Positions 24,771 through 33,379 of a stretch of DNA of 64,000 nt are shown here, piece after piece; positions within the stretch are counted from its first letter, which is position 1, and every line of letters begins with the position of its first letter. The position numbers and the translations under genes were made by a program. This stretch comes from Deferribacter thermophilus (GTDB taxonomy: Bacteria; Chrysiogenota; Deferribacteres; Deferribacterales; Deferribacteraceae), in the NCBI RefSeq assembly GCF_049472675.1, contig NZ_JAPNXM010000007.1, positions 1-64,000 on the forward strand, read 5' to 3'. Under the pieces are notes generated by a model. That model searched no databases and had not been told where the DNA came from. It saw nothing but the letters and a program-made list of their open reading frames with translations.

Positions 24771-25975
24771 TTCATCAGCTCTTTAAGTCTTTCAATAATT
24801 TTTGGATCTTTAATCTTCTTATACACAACCTTTGCAGATTTCAAATCATTCAACAGCAAATAAGCCAGCACCTTGTAATAAGCTGCTTCATCACTTTTAT
24901 CATCCGACAGCATCAGTATTATCTCTTTAGCCTTTTCATCCGCTAATAGATTTTCTGCAATCTCATATCTATTTTTGCAGTCTTTTAACTGTGAAATCGA
25001 TACAGCATCATACTTATAAGCAGTGTATCCATATTTACACTTTATTTCTTTTGACTTTTTACTCCACAAAATATAGCTTTGTTTAAAGCTTTTCTTATCA
25101 CCATTTTCAAGCCTACATGCTAAAGAAACATCAAAATATTCTTCACCCTTTCTATCAAAACATTTATCTATCAAATCGCAGTCAACAGATAGCCCCAATC
25201 TTTTTTGTGCATTATAAGCTCTACAATAATTAATATTTGAAACTTTATATTTTTTTCTATTTATTTCAAAGCTTTTCAAAAAAGAATTATAATTTTTTAA
25301 TTCCCATACCCTTTCCAAAGCTAAATTTACCATATCGCTATCTTTGTACACTTTGTAAATATCCCAAAAAATGTCATAAATTTTATTTTTATAGAAAAAC
25401 AGAGCAAAATGTTTCTTCAGCTTTTTATCCATTTTCTTGATATTAATATATTTAAAATGCTTAGCAGCTTCATTGGGTAAATCTTTAAGTTTAACCAACA
25501 AAGTCAATCTCAAATCATAATTCATTTTTATTTTTAGCGCTTTATTAGAAATAGCTTTATCCACATTGCATTCTGTTTTGAGATAACCTTTCAAAGTATA
25601 TAAACTAAAATTTTCCAACAAATAGCTTTTACCTTTTTCACAATCATTTTGAGATAAGATATAGACTTTATCCTGCTTAATCTTGCTGTAATCCAGCCTT
25701 TTATCTTCTACCTGCAATAAGTCATCTATCAGTTTTGATGCTTGAGTATAATTTTTTTCTTTCATATATATCTGATACAGCAAATATTTAGAAAATATTA
25801 TTTTTTTATCATCTTTTGCATTTTTTAAATAATCTTCTAAGCTAACTTTTGACAAATCAAAAAGATGATCTTTGAAAGCGGATACACCCAATAAATAATC
25901 TGTAATATCCTCATCAGCATGCACAAAAGAAAAAGAGCATATCAATATTACAACTACAATTAATCTTTTAAACAT
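24767..25975 (-). CDS. Exported TPR-like repeat protein, unknown function
   Basis: 402 residues with a signal peptide ending at FVHA (residue 20). The rest is helical and charged, with degenerate TPR-like repeats (YLLGVSAFKDHLFDLSKVSL, KNYTQASKLIDDLL, KSDEAAYYKVLAYLLLNDLK). Nine or so cysteines in the mature part are unusual for a periplasmic repeat protein and could form disulfides. It is sandwiched between the flavoprotein gene (overlap of 16 bases) and the anchored TPR protein. A scaffold or assembly role is a guess only. Confidence 0.6.
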   Translation of the reverse strand: MFKRLIVVVILICSFSFVHADEDITDYLLGVSAFKDHLFDLSKVSLEDYLKNAKDDKKIIFSKYLLYQIYMKEKNYTQASKLIDDLLQVEDKRLDYSKIKQDKVYILSQNDCEKGKSYLLENFSLYTLKGYLKTECNVDKAISNKALKIKMNYDLRLTLLVKLKDLPNEAAKHFKYINIKKMDKKLKKHFALFFYKNKIYDIFWDIYKVYKDSDMVNLALERVWELKNYNSFLKSFEINRKKYKVSNINYCRAYNAQKRLGLSVDCDLIDKCFDRKGEEYFDVSLACRLENGDKKSFKQSYILWSKKSKEIKCKYGYTAYKYDAVSISQLKDCKNRYEIAENLLADEKAKEIILMLSDDKSDEAAYYKVLAYLLLNDLKSAKVVYKKIKDPKIIERLKELMK

Positions 25976-28788
25976 TCTGCAACAACCTCAACTGGATGTA
26001 ATACCTTCTTATCAGAGATATGCTCAATCTGTATTCTACATGTTGGACAATCTGTCAATACACTTTCACAACCTGATTTAGAAATTTTTTGAGCCAAATC
26101 CCTACCTATATCCATACTCAAATCATAGTTGTCAGCACTCATCCCCCAACTTCCTGCTATTCCACAACAATGTGAATTCAAATTAACCACATCCAAACCA
26201 ATCTTACCTTTTAATAACTCCAGTGAGCTATTAGCATATTTTTGCACTTTTAGATGGCAAGGCATGTGATAAGCAAACTTTTTATCAACATTTTCAAAAT
26301 TTAATTTCTCAATATTATCATTTATCAATTTGGTTATATGCACCATTTTATTTTTTATTTCATGAATTTCATCATTATTTAGTAAATAACCCCACTCTTT
26401 CATCAGCGAAAGCCCACAAGATGAGCAAGACACAACAATATAATCCACATCTTTTATCAGATTACCCCATTTATTCAGATTCTTCTCAACACTTTTCCTA
26501 GCTTTATTTACCATCCCCTTAGTTAACATTGGCAAACCACAACAATGTTGATCAGGAACTAATACCTTAAAACCTAATTTTTCTAACACTTTAATCGTTG
26601 ATAAACCGATATTTGTCTCAATATACCCTGCATAACAACCAGAAAAGTAAAGCACAGAGCTTTCACCAGCTCCAACTTCTCTATTTACCTGCTCAAATAA
26701 AGATTTTGTATCAAACGCGATAAACTCACGCTCTTCAGCCAGACCAGTAAACAGTTCATTCAGCTTTCTGCTAATACCTGGCTTCATAATTTTGGCCAAT
26801 AAAGGGGATATTTTTCTTGTATATCTTGCAGCTAATTCAACATTCACAAGCAATTTTTTTGTAATATCCGTTCCATATTTTTTTACATATTGACTTCTAG
26901 CTTCCAAAGCTATTTTAGGAATATTTACATTTGAAGGACACTCCCTTTCACAGCTTCCACAATTTACACAATGATCTATCACATATTGGAAGGCACTCTC
27001 ATATAATGATTTATCATCAATAGCTCCACTAATCAAAGCCCTCAAAATGTTTGCCTTTGCCTTTGGAGCAGCTGCTTCATCCCTTGTAAATTTATAAATT
27101 GGGCACATTCTTGTTGCTGTGGTAACTGTTGTACATTTCGAACATCCATGACACTTTTCCACTTCATTAACAAACCCTTCTTCCCACACCAACAATTTAT
27201 CTGTTAGATCTTTACTTCTATAATCTTTACCAAACCTTAAAAACTTTTTCATTTGATAAGGGTCAGAGTTAGTTATTATTTCAGGATTTAAAATATTCCC
27301 TTCATCAAGAATTGATTTTACAGTTTTAAACAGAGGATAAATTTTTGGATACTGTTTTGAAACATAATAACTTCTAATTCTTCCATCCCCATGCTCTCCT
27401 GATATTGCGCCACCCAAAGAATTAACAAGCTCGAAAACTTCATCAGTTAATATTTTTAAATAATCAATATCATGTGGATCTTTCAAATTTAAAAGAGGTC
27501 TTGTGTGCAAAAGACCTTTAGCAATGTGTCCATAGATTACAAAATCAATTTTATGTTTTTCCAATAAACCATATAAACCTTGAAAATATTCCACCAATTT
27601 ATCAGTAGGGACAGCCGCATCCTCAATTAGTGCCAAAATCTTCTTTTCCCCTTTTAACTTATACAATATTGGCACTGCAGCTTTTCTTATAGCCCAAAAC
27701 TTATCCTTTTCTTCCTGGCTGACGGCAAGAAAAGAGCTGTTTGTCAACCCCTCTCTATCTATCAAATCTTTGGCATTTTTAGCCAGCATCTCCACTTCAT
27801 CTTTATCATAAGAATCAAACTCAATTAACAAAACATTATCCACACCATCAGGAATTTTATCTTTCAACTGCTCATCGTTTTCCTTTGCAATTTTAAGCAA
27901 AGATTTATCCATAATTTCGATGCCACTCGGTTTCATAGGAAGTATCATTTGCACAGCTTTTGCACTTGAAATAATATCATCAAAATACGCTACAACTAAA
28001 CCATCAAAAGTAGGTTTTGGTATAATTCTAAACTTGAGTTTTGTTGCAATACCTAAAGTCCCTTCTGCACCGCAAAACAACTTATTCAAAAATAAACTAT
28101 TATCCTTTACAAGCCCTCTTAAATTGTATCCAGTAACATTGTATTTGACCTTTGGGTATGCTGATTCAATATCATCACTATATTTTGTATAAAGATGATA
28201 AAGTTTTTTAAATTTATCATCCAGCTCATCAAACGATTTTGAATATATTTCATTTAAGTTAATCTTTTCTCCACTACTCAAAATTATATCAGCATCAAGC
28301 ACATAATCAGAAACATTTCCATACTTTACAGAGTGAGCACCACTGGCATTTGTACCAAACATCCCACCAAACGATGCATATTCTCCACTAGATGGGTCAG
28401 GTGGGAAAAAATAACCTTTATCTTTTAAAATTGCTTCAAGCTCACCAAATCTATAACCAGGCTCACATACAAAATACCCTTCATCCAAATTTAATTCTAA
28501 TATCCTGTTCATATACTTTGTAAAATCTATAACAATACCTTTCCCAATGGCAGAGCCACAAAGCCCACTTCCAGCTCCTCTTGGATGAACAGTCAATCCA
28601 TACTTTTGAGCAAATTTTACAATATTAACTACATCTTCTTCATCTTTTGGATAAACTACGCATGATGGCTCAACTCTATAAATACTACCATCAGTAGAAT
28701 GCATATACCTTCTAAGTTTATCCGTATAAACATCCCCTTTTACAGACTCATGAAGTTCATCAAAAATATTATCTGTTAAGTATGGCAT
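25960..28788 (-). CDS. FAD-linked oxidase/iron-sulfur fusion (GlcD-GlcF type, D-2-hydroxyacid dehydrogenase)
   Basis: A 942-residue fusion. The N-terminal FAD-binding PCMH domain contains HPRGAGSGLCGSAIG and GTNASGAHSVKYG; the FAD-oxidase C domain contains YGHIAKGLLHTRPLL and GEHGDGRIRSYYV. Two 4Fe-4S motifs follow (CHGCSKCTTV...CP and CVNCGSCERECP), then two CCG domains (SGCYAGYIE...CCGLPML; CHLKVQKY...HCCGIAGSWG). This is the layout of membrane-peripheral D-lactate/glycolate-type dehydrogenases feeding the quinone pool. The substrate is not determined. ATG 28788 is chosen because GGAG sits six bases upstream; ATG 28794 is too close to it. Confidence 0.9.
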   Translation of the reverse strand: MPYLTDNIFDELHESVKGDVYTDKLRRYMHSTDGSIYRVEPSCVVYPKDEEDVVNIVKFAQKYGLTVHPRGAGSGLCGSAIGKGIVIDFTKYMNRILELNLDEGYFVCEPGYRFGELEAILKDKGYFFPPDPSSGEYASFGGMFGTNASGAHSVKYGNVSDYVLDADIILSSGEKINLNEIYSKSFDELDDKFKKLYHLYTKYSDDIESAYPKVKYNVTGYNLRGLVKDNSLFLNKLFCGAEGTLGIATKLKFRIIPKPTFDGLVVAYFDDIISSAKAVQMILPMKPSGIEIMDKSLLKIAKENDEQLKDKIPDGVDNVLLIEFDSYDKDEVEMLAKNAKDLIDREGLTNSSFLAVSQEEKDKFWAIRKAAVPILYKLKGEKKILALIEDAAVPTDKLVEYFQGLYGLLEKHKIDFVIYGHIAKGLLHTRPLLNLKDPHDIDYLKILTDEVFELVNSLGGAISGEHGDGRIRSYYVSKQYPKIYPLFKTVKSILDEGNILNPEIITNSDPYQMKKFLRFGKDYRSKDLTDKLLVWEEGFVNEVEKCHGCSKCTTVTTATRMCPIYKFTRDEAAAPKAKANILRALISGAIDDKSLYESAFQYVIDHCVNCGSCERECPSNVNIPKIALEARSQYVKKYGTDITKKLLVNVELAARYTRKISPLLAKIMKPGISRKLNELFTGLAEEREFIAFDTKSLFEQVNREVGAGESSVLYFSGCYAGYIETNIGLSTIKVLEKLGFKVLVPDQHCCGLPMLTKGMVNKARKSVEKNLNKWGNLIKDVDYIVVSCSSCGLSLMKEWGYLLNNDEIHEIKNKMVHITKLINDNIEKLNFENVDKKFAYHMPCHLKVQKYANSSLELLKGKIGLDVVNLNSHCCGIAGSWGMSADNYDLSMDIGRDLAQKISKSGCESVLTDCPTCRIQIEHISDKKVLHPVEVVAECLKD

Positions 28789-28877
28789 TGTCATCTCCTT
28801 ACAATTTAGCTGTTGTGGTTAGCTAAAATATAACCATTAAACCACAAAAGTAAAGTTTAACATTAACCAAAATTAGA

Positions 28878-28906
28878 TTGAATATTCATATTTTATCAGA
28901 TAAATT
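28878..28906 (+). promoter_or_regulatory. Promoter of the AEC carrier gene
   Basis: TTGAAT (28878-28883), spacer 17, TAAATT (28901-28906), then six bases to ATG 28913. There is no Shine-Dalgarno sequence, so the message is a leaderless candidate. Confidence 0.45.
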
Positions 28907-28912
28907 AATTTT

Positions 28913-29821
28913 ATGTTAAATAACATACTACCAATTTTTTTAACAATACTTTTTGGAAATTTTTTAAAAAAAGTAAAACTAATCGATGAAATTTTTATCT
29001 CAAAAGCAAATAAGCTAATTTTTTATATCCTTCTTCCACTTTTACTCTTTTACAAAATAGCAAAATCCGATTTTAATAAGACCTTTGACATAAAATATAT
29101 TTTAATCATGTATTTTTCTTTTATTATTTTGATTATTTTAGCAATCCCGATTCTCAAGTTATTAAAAACTAATAAAAGTGATATTGGCACATTTTTGATG
29201 AACAGCTTTAGAGGAAATTATGCTTATGTGGGCTTACCTGTGAGCTACTTTAGTTTTGGTGATAAGGGGCTGGTTATAGCAAGTATTTACATGGCATTTA
29301 TAGTGCCTGTTGTAAATTTACTTTCAGTTATTGTCCTTTCATTCTCATCCGAGAAATCATCATCAAAGAAAGAAGTATTTTATCAAATAGTCTTCAACCC
29401 TTTGGCAATAGGTTGTATATTTGGCATCCTTTTTTCGTTATTAAAAATCGATATACCCATTGCTATTGACAGATTTTTATCAATAAACAGCTCTGCAACT
29501 CTCCCATTAGCCCTGCTTTCTATCGGTGCAACAATCAATCTACAAAAATTAGGCAACTCTTTTAAGTTATCACTAATAAACACATTATTTAAGCTAATTA
29601 TTTTACCAGTACTAGGTTTTATAATTTTATTTTTGACAAAAACACCTATAAGTTTGCATGCAAAAATTATGATAATTCTATTAGCAGCACCTGCTGCAAC
29701 AGTAAATTTTGTATTAGCAAAAGAAATGGGAGGAAATGAAAACTTAAGCGCAAGTACGATTATTCTATCAACAATACTTTCCTTTTTCAGCTATTTAGTT
29801 TACTTAACATTATTACAATAA
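28913..29821 (+). CDS. AEC-family (auxin efflux carrier) transporter
   Basis: 302 residues with about ten membrane helices in two inverted halves: ILPIFLTILFGNFLKK at the start, RGNYAYVGLPVSYFSFGDKG after helix three, and AAPAATVNFVLAKEMGG near the end, all typical of the AEC/malate-permease group. These carriers often move malonate, malate or similar acids. It is divergent from the flavoprotein gene that probably oxidises a 2-hydroxyacid, so organic-acid transport for that enzyme is a reasonable guess. Confidence 0.85.
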   Translation: MLNNILPIFLTILFGNFLKKVKLIDEIFISKANKLIFYILLPLLLFYKIAKSDFNKTFDIKYILIMYFSFIILIILAIPILKLLKTNKSDIGTFLMNSFRGNYAYVGLPVSYFSFGDKGLVIASIYMAFIVPVVNLLSVIVLSFSSEKSSSKKEVFYQIVFNPLAIGCIFGILFSLLKIDIPIAIDRFLSINSSATLPLALLSIGATINLQKLGNSFKLSLINTLFKLIILPVLGFIILFLTKTPISLHAKIMIILLAAPAATVNFVLAKEMGGNENLSASTIILSTILSFFSYLVYLTLLQ

Positions 29822-29827
29822 AAAAAA

Positions 29828-29846
29828 GGGGTGCAAAAAGCACCCC
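29828..29846. terminator. Bidirectional hairpin terminator
   Basis: Stem GGGGTGC/GCACCCC around an A5 loop. On the minus strand it is followed by a T-run, so it ends the trpB transcript; it also lies just after the stop of the AEC gene on the plus strand. Confidence 0.8.
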
Positions 29847-29859
29847 CAAATATTAAAAA

Positions 29860-31206
29860 TTATACTTCAGGTAAATTCTTCAAAGATTCCTCTATCAAAT
29901 CTTCAGGGTATTCGTAATCTTCTAGTTTACCATCAAAATAAGCATCGTAAGATGCCATATCAAAAAATCCATGTCCGCTGAGGCAAAACAGCAATGTTTT
30001 CTCTTCACCAGTCTCTTTACACTTTAAAGCTTCTTTTATAGTCGCTGCAATCGCATGAGCTGATTCTGGTGCAGGGACAATCCCTTCCAATTGTGCAAAA
30101 AGTGTCCCATATTGAAAAACTTCAAGCTGTTTTACAGCAGTAGCAGAAATCAAACCATCTTTATAAAGCTTACTTACGATAGGTGAATCACCATGATATC
30201 TCAACCCACCAGCATGAATTGCAGGTGGTTCAAAATCATGACCCAAAGTAAACATAGGCATGATAGGTGTCAATTTTGCCACATCACCATAATCATAGGC
30301 ATATTTACCTTTTGTCAATGTTGGACAGCTTGCTGGCTCTACAGCCACAGCATCCACATTTTTACCACTAAATTTATCTGCCAGAAATGGAAAAGCTATT
30401 CCACCAAAATTTGACCCACCACCACAGGATGCAAATATCATATCAGGATAATCACCTACAATTTCAAACTGTTTTTTAGCTTCTAAACCAATTACAGTCT
30501 GATGCAACAAAACATGATTTAAAACACTACCCAAAGCATAATTTGTATCGTTTCTACCTGCAGCTTCCTCTACCGCCTCACTAATTGCAATACCCAAACT
30601 ACCATTCGAGTCAGGATTTTTTTCCAAAATTGCTCTACCACTATTTGTAAATTCAGAAGGGCTTGGAATTACTTCAGCTCCAAACATTCTCATAAAAGAT
30701 TTTCTATAAGGTTTTTGATAAAAGCTGACTTTCACCATATAAACTCTACATTCCATATTAAACATTTTGGTTGCAAAGGCTAAAGCGCTACCCCACTGCC
30801 CTGCTCCAGTTTCTGTAGTAAGCCTTTGAACACCCTCCTTTTTATTGTAATATGCTTGAGCCACAGCAGTGTTTGGTTTATGACTTCCTGCTGGTGATAC
30901 CCCTTCGTATTTAAAATAAATTTTTGCTGGTGTCCCCAAATACTCTTCTAACCTTTCTGCCCTTATCAATGGTGTAGGTCTCCATAACGATAAAATTTCT
31001 AAAACCTCTTCAGGGATATCTATCCACCTTTTATCGCTCATCTCCTGTTCAATCAAACTTTCAGGAAAAATAGCTTTCATCTCATCAAAAGTTACGGGTT
31101 TTTTTGTAAAAGGGCTTAAAGGTGGATCCATTGGTGTAGGCAAATCAGCCAATATATTATACCACTGTTTTGGCATCTCATCAGTTTTTAAATATACCCG
31201 TTTCAT
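29860..31206 (-). CDS. trpB: Tryptophan synthase beta chain, type 2 (TrpB2)
   Basis: A PLP enzyme that joins indole and serine. The long (448-residue) TrpB2 form is shown by the extended N-terminus, WRPTPLIRAERLEEYL, the PLP lysine in SPAGSHKPNTAVAQAYY, TTETGAGQWGSALAFA and the phosphate loop CGGGSNFGG. TrpB2 enzymes usually lack a tight TrpA partner and are thought to salvage free indole. No trpA or other trp gene is near. GGAGGT precedes ATG 31206. Confidence 0.93.
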   Translation of the reverse strand: MKRVYLKTDEMPKQWYNILADLPTPMDPPLSPFTKKPVTFDEMKAIFPESLIEQEMSDKRWIDIPEEVLEILSLWRPTPLIRAERLEEYLGTPAKIYFKYEGVSPAGSHKPNTAVAQAYYNKKEGVQRLTTETGAGQWGSALAFATKMFNMECRVYMVKVSFYQKPYRKSFMRMFGAEVIPSPSEFTNSGRAILEKNPDSNGSLGIAISEAVEEAAGRNDTNYALGSVLNHVLLHQTVIGLEAKKQFEIVGDYPDMIFASCGGGSNFGGIAFPFLADKFSGKNVDAVAVEPASCPTLTKGKYAYDYGDVAKLTPIMPMFTLGHDFEPPAIHAGGLRYHGDSPIVSKLYKDGLISATAVKQLEVFQYGTLFAQLEGIVPAPESAHAIAATIKEALKCKETGEEKTLLFCLSGHGFFDMASYDAYFDGKLEDYEYPEDLIEESLKNLPEV

Positions 31207-31367
31207 AATACCTCCATCTTTTCTTAGTTAAATAATGTTTAACCTACAATATAAAAAAAATCAATACCAAAGACTTTTTGATATAGATTAGAAGAGCTTA
31301 TATATTCTAAAAAGTTTATCTCGAGGTAATTACTAGAGGCTGTTTTATAACTGTAGCTCAAATTACC

Positions 31368-31534
31368 AGATCGCTTCGTCAGCTCTCGCTTCCTAGCGAT
31401 GACAAACTGATTATCGTCATTGCGAACGAAGTGAAGCAATCTCCTGCGTCAACGACATAAAAGAGATTGCTTCGTCGCTATACTCCTCGCAATGACTGAG
31501 AAATTAGTCTTTGCGAGCGTTAGCGAAGCAATCT
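31368..31534. repeat. Cluster of four alternating inverted repeat units
   Basis: The intergenic stretch 31207-31619 holds no convincing gene. It carries four copies of a ~28-35 bp unit, best form GTCATTGCGAGCG...AGCGAAGCAATCT. Copy A is on minus (31368-31403, diverged), B on plus (31415-31442), C on minus (31463-31495), D on plus (31507-31534). Neighbouring copies are inverted, so A/B, B/C and C/D can each form long hairpins. Further single copies lie at 32214-32241 and 50347-50374. A 66-codon frame through the cluster on the minus strand is only a translation of the repeats. Confidence 0.8.
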
Positions 31535-31582
31535 AATGAGCTTATTTCTTACATTAATTTTATAAATGTTTTTTTACTAATA

Positions 31583-31611
31583 TTGATTTTATTATAGTAA
31601 TTTCTTATAAA
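31583..31611 (+). promoter_or_regulatory. Promoter of the DUF4258/DUF2283 pair
   Basis: TTGATT (31583-31588), spacer 17, TATAAA (31606-31611), eight bases before ATG 31620. The message would begin right at, or a few bases before, the start codon. Confidence 0.45.
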
Positions 31612-31619
31612 TAAAATAG

Positions 31620-31859
31620 ATGGAGAAGCAAGTGATAATAAAATTTACAAGGCATGCTAAAAGAAGAGCAAAACTTTATAAAATACCAAAAGAATTAATT
31701 GTCAATATTCTGAAAAATATTGACACTTCTCAAGGTGAGCATGAAATAATAAAATATGTTGAAGGGTTTAAATATCCATTAAAGATTGTTTTTGTTGTAG
31801 AAAATAATATATTAACAGTAATTACAAATTATCCATTAAAAAGGGGGTATAAAAAATGA
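31620..31859 (+). CDS. DUF4258 protein (RelE-fold, toxin-like)
   Basis: A 79-residue basic protein matching the DUF4258 pattern: a TRHAKRRAKLYKIP start (the family's T.HA..R motif), and a C-terminal strand pair LKIVFVVENNILTVITNYPL. The family is related to RelE/BrnT-like folds and often forms toxin-antitoxin-like pairs, but activity is unproven. Two starts are possible: ATG 31620 (near-leaderless) or GTG 31632, seven bases after GGAG. It overlaps the next gene by four bases. Confidence 0.72.
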   Translation: MEKQVIIKFTRHAKRRAKLYKIPKELIVNILKNIDTSQGEHEIIKYVEGFKYPLKIVFVVENNILTVITNYPLKRGYKK

Positions 31860-32068
31860 AAGTATATTATGATGATGCTGCAGATGCTATTTATATAGAG
31901 CTTAATAATGTAGAGCCAGATGGGGTTATTGAATCTGATAATGGTATCAATCTTGATACTGACTCTGAAGGCAGAATTGTTGGAATTGAAATCCTAAATG
32001 CATCTAAAAAGATAGATTTGTCTTCTCTCCTTACTTACTCTTTTGAGGTTAAAAAAAAGGTGGTTTAA
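31856..32068 (+). CDS. DUF2283 protein, probable partner of DUF4258
   Basis: A 70-residue acidic protein with the DUF2283 signature: VYYDDAADAIYIELNN at the start and GINLDTDSEGRIVGIEILNAS in the centre. Such proteins regularly sit beside DUF4258 or related small basic proteins and are suspected antitoxins. The ATGA overlap with the upstream gene and the basic/acidic charge pairing support a two-gene module. No DNA-binding domain is visible in either member. Confidence 0.75.
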   Translation: MKVYYDDAADAIYIELNNVEPDGVIESDNGINLDTDSEGRIVGIEILNASKKIDLSSLLTYSFEVKKKVV

Positions 32069-32213
32069 CAAAATCCAAAAATCTCTTATAATTCCTTATT
32101 CATTATAAATTGAATGTATATATAATCACAATTAAACTTTGTTAAACAATCTGCTCCTTATCACTCTTTTCTAACTTTGTTAACATAATTTGCAACATAC
32201 AATGACTGCCTTT

Positions 32214-32241
32214 GTCTTTGCTAGCCTCAGCGATGCAATCT
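32214..32241 (+). repeat. Diverged solitary copy of the dispersed intergenic repeat
   Basis: GTCTTTGCTAGCCTCAGCG... matches copy D of the cluster at 31507-31534 with a handful of changes over 28 bases. It lies between the DUF2283 gene and the DUF3783 gene, so the small gene pair is flanked on both sides by this repeat family. Confidence 0.6.
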
Positions 32242-32262
32242 CAAAAATAATAAATTTTTATT

Positions 32263-32643
32263 TTACTTATTATTATTTCTATTTTGCATATACCTTTTTA
32301 CTTCTTCCCTTTCTTTAACAAGGTGGTCTAACAGCTCCTTTAATCTCCAATTTAAGTTATGCTCTGTCACCATACAAAAAAGTGGCTTTGGCAGATCAAT
32401 CTTTTTATAACTTTCTATAAAATCTATTATCTCATTTTGCTCAGCACCTGCAAACATTATCAAAACTTCGCTATGAATATCCCCTTTTTCAAAATTGCCA
32501 TCACCATTTAAAATTTCTTTAACCAGTAAATCATCCTGATCTCTATATGCAAAAATATAGTCAAACCCTTTTTGTGAACATAAATTTTTCAATAAATCTT
32601 TTTGCTCTCCATCAAGGCCGCATGCCAAAATTTTTTTATTCAT
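32263..32643 (-). CDS. DUF3783 protein, unknown function
   Basis: 126 residues of the DUF3783 family, recognised by the LPKPLFCMVTEHNLNWRLKEL segment followed by HLVKEREEVK. The first half resembles a Rossmann-like strand/helix alternation (ILACGLDGEQKDLLKNL). No catalytic residues are evident. A good RBS (GAGGAG) precedes ATG 32643, and the gene overlaps the nitrilase-family gene by eight bases at the end of the TAXI-TRAP operon. Confidence 0.7.
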   Translation of the reverse strand: MNKKILACGLDGEQKDLLKNLCSQKGFDYIFAYRDQDDLLVKEILNGDGNFEKGDIHSEVLIMFAGAEQNEIIDFIESYKKIDLPKPLFCMVTEHNLNWRLKELLDHLVKEREEVKRYMQNRNNNK

Positions 32644-33379
32644 TTTTTCTCCTCATCGGTAGTTTATTTCGCACCTCATCGACTAAATTAATATCAATTT
32701 CTGCAACAATAACTTTATCAACAAAGTTTTTAGCATCAGCAACCACTTTACCCCAAGGGTCTATTATCATAGAGTTTCCACCAAATACATCGCTCCATGT
32801 ATTGCCAATTGCATTACAGCAAACAAAATACAATTGATTTTCAATAGCCCTTGCAATGGATAATGCCCTAAAATGCTCTACCCTTTTTGCAGGCCACTCT
32901 GCAGGCAAAAAAACAATCTTTGCTCCACCATTTCTTAAGTGATAAAATACCTCACAATACCTCAAATCAAAACATATCGCACATCCTGCCGTTACCCCAT
33001 TTATATCAAATGTATAATAACCATCACCAGGAAAAAAATATTTATCCTCATCCATTAAAGGGAAAAGGTTTACCTTGTCATATACAAAGTAAACCTCTTT
33101 TTTATACTTTACAAAAAAAGAATTATATCTTTTGCCATCTTTAAAACACAAAATCGAACCCATATAAATATTTTTTTCACTTAAATCTTGCAGTACTTCA
33201 AAATGATTTTCTGCCTGCTTTTCTATATGCTCATAATTAAAACCTGTAGTAAACAATTCCGGTAAGAGAAAAATATGGTTTGAATAATCAGAAGTGAGTG
33301 TATTTACCTTTTCTATATTTCTTTGAACATCTTCTTCTATTTTTATCTGAACACAACCGATATTCATTTTATCTTGCAT
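32636..33379 (-). CDS. Carbon-nitrogen hydrolase (nitrilase superfamily, omega-amidase-like)
   Basis: 247 residues with the Glu-Lys-Cys triad: glutamate in LLPELFTTGFNY, lysine in VYDKVNLFPLMDE, cysteine in AGCAICFDLRYCEVF; QLYFVCCNAIG is also typical. The family cleaves amides such as omega-amides of 2-oxo acids, but the substrate is unknown. ATG 33379 overlaps the permease's end; ATG 33367 would give the family-like start MNIGCVQI. Its place in a TAXI transporter operon suggests that it acts on the imported compound. Confidence 0.85.
   Translation of the reverse strand: MQDKMNIGCVQIKIEEDVQRNIEKVNTLTSDYSNHIFLLPELFTTGFNYEHIEKQAENHFEVLQDLSEKNIYMGSILCFKDGKRYNSFFVKYKKEVYFVYDKVNLFPLMDEDKYFFPGDGYYTFDINGVTAGCAICFDLRYCEVFYHLRNGGAKIVFLPAEWPAKRVEHFRALSIARAIENQLYFVCCNAIGNTWSDVFGGNSMIIDPWGKVVADAKNFVDKVIVAEIDINLVDEVRNKLPMRRKNE

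Noticed and set aside
31207..31260. trp leader/attenuator or T-box before trpB
   Set aside because: No Trp codon run, no T-box consensus and no alternative hairpins were visible.
31239..31439. 66-codon open frame on the minus strand
   Set aside because: It runs through repeat copies A and B and adjoining AT-rich sequence; it has no RBS and its composition is that of translated repeats.
31368..31534. CRISPR array
   Set aside because: The units alternate in orientation, differ in sequence and lack regular unique spacers; no cas genes are present.
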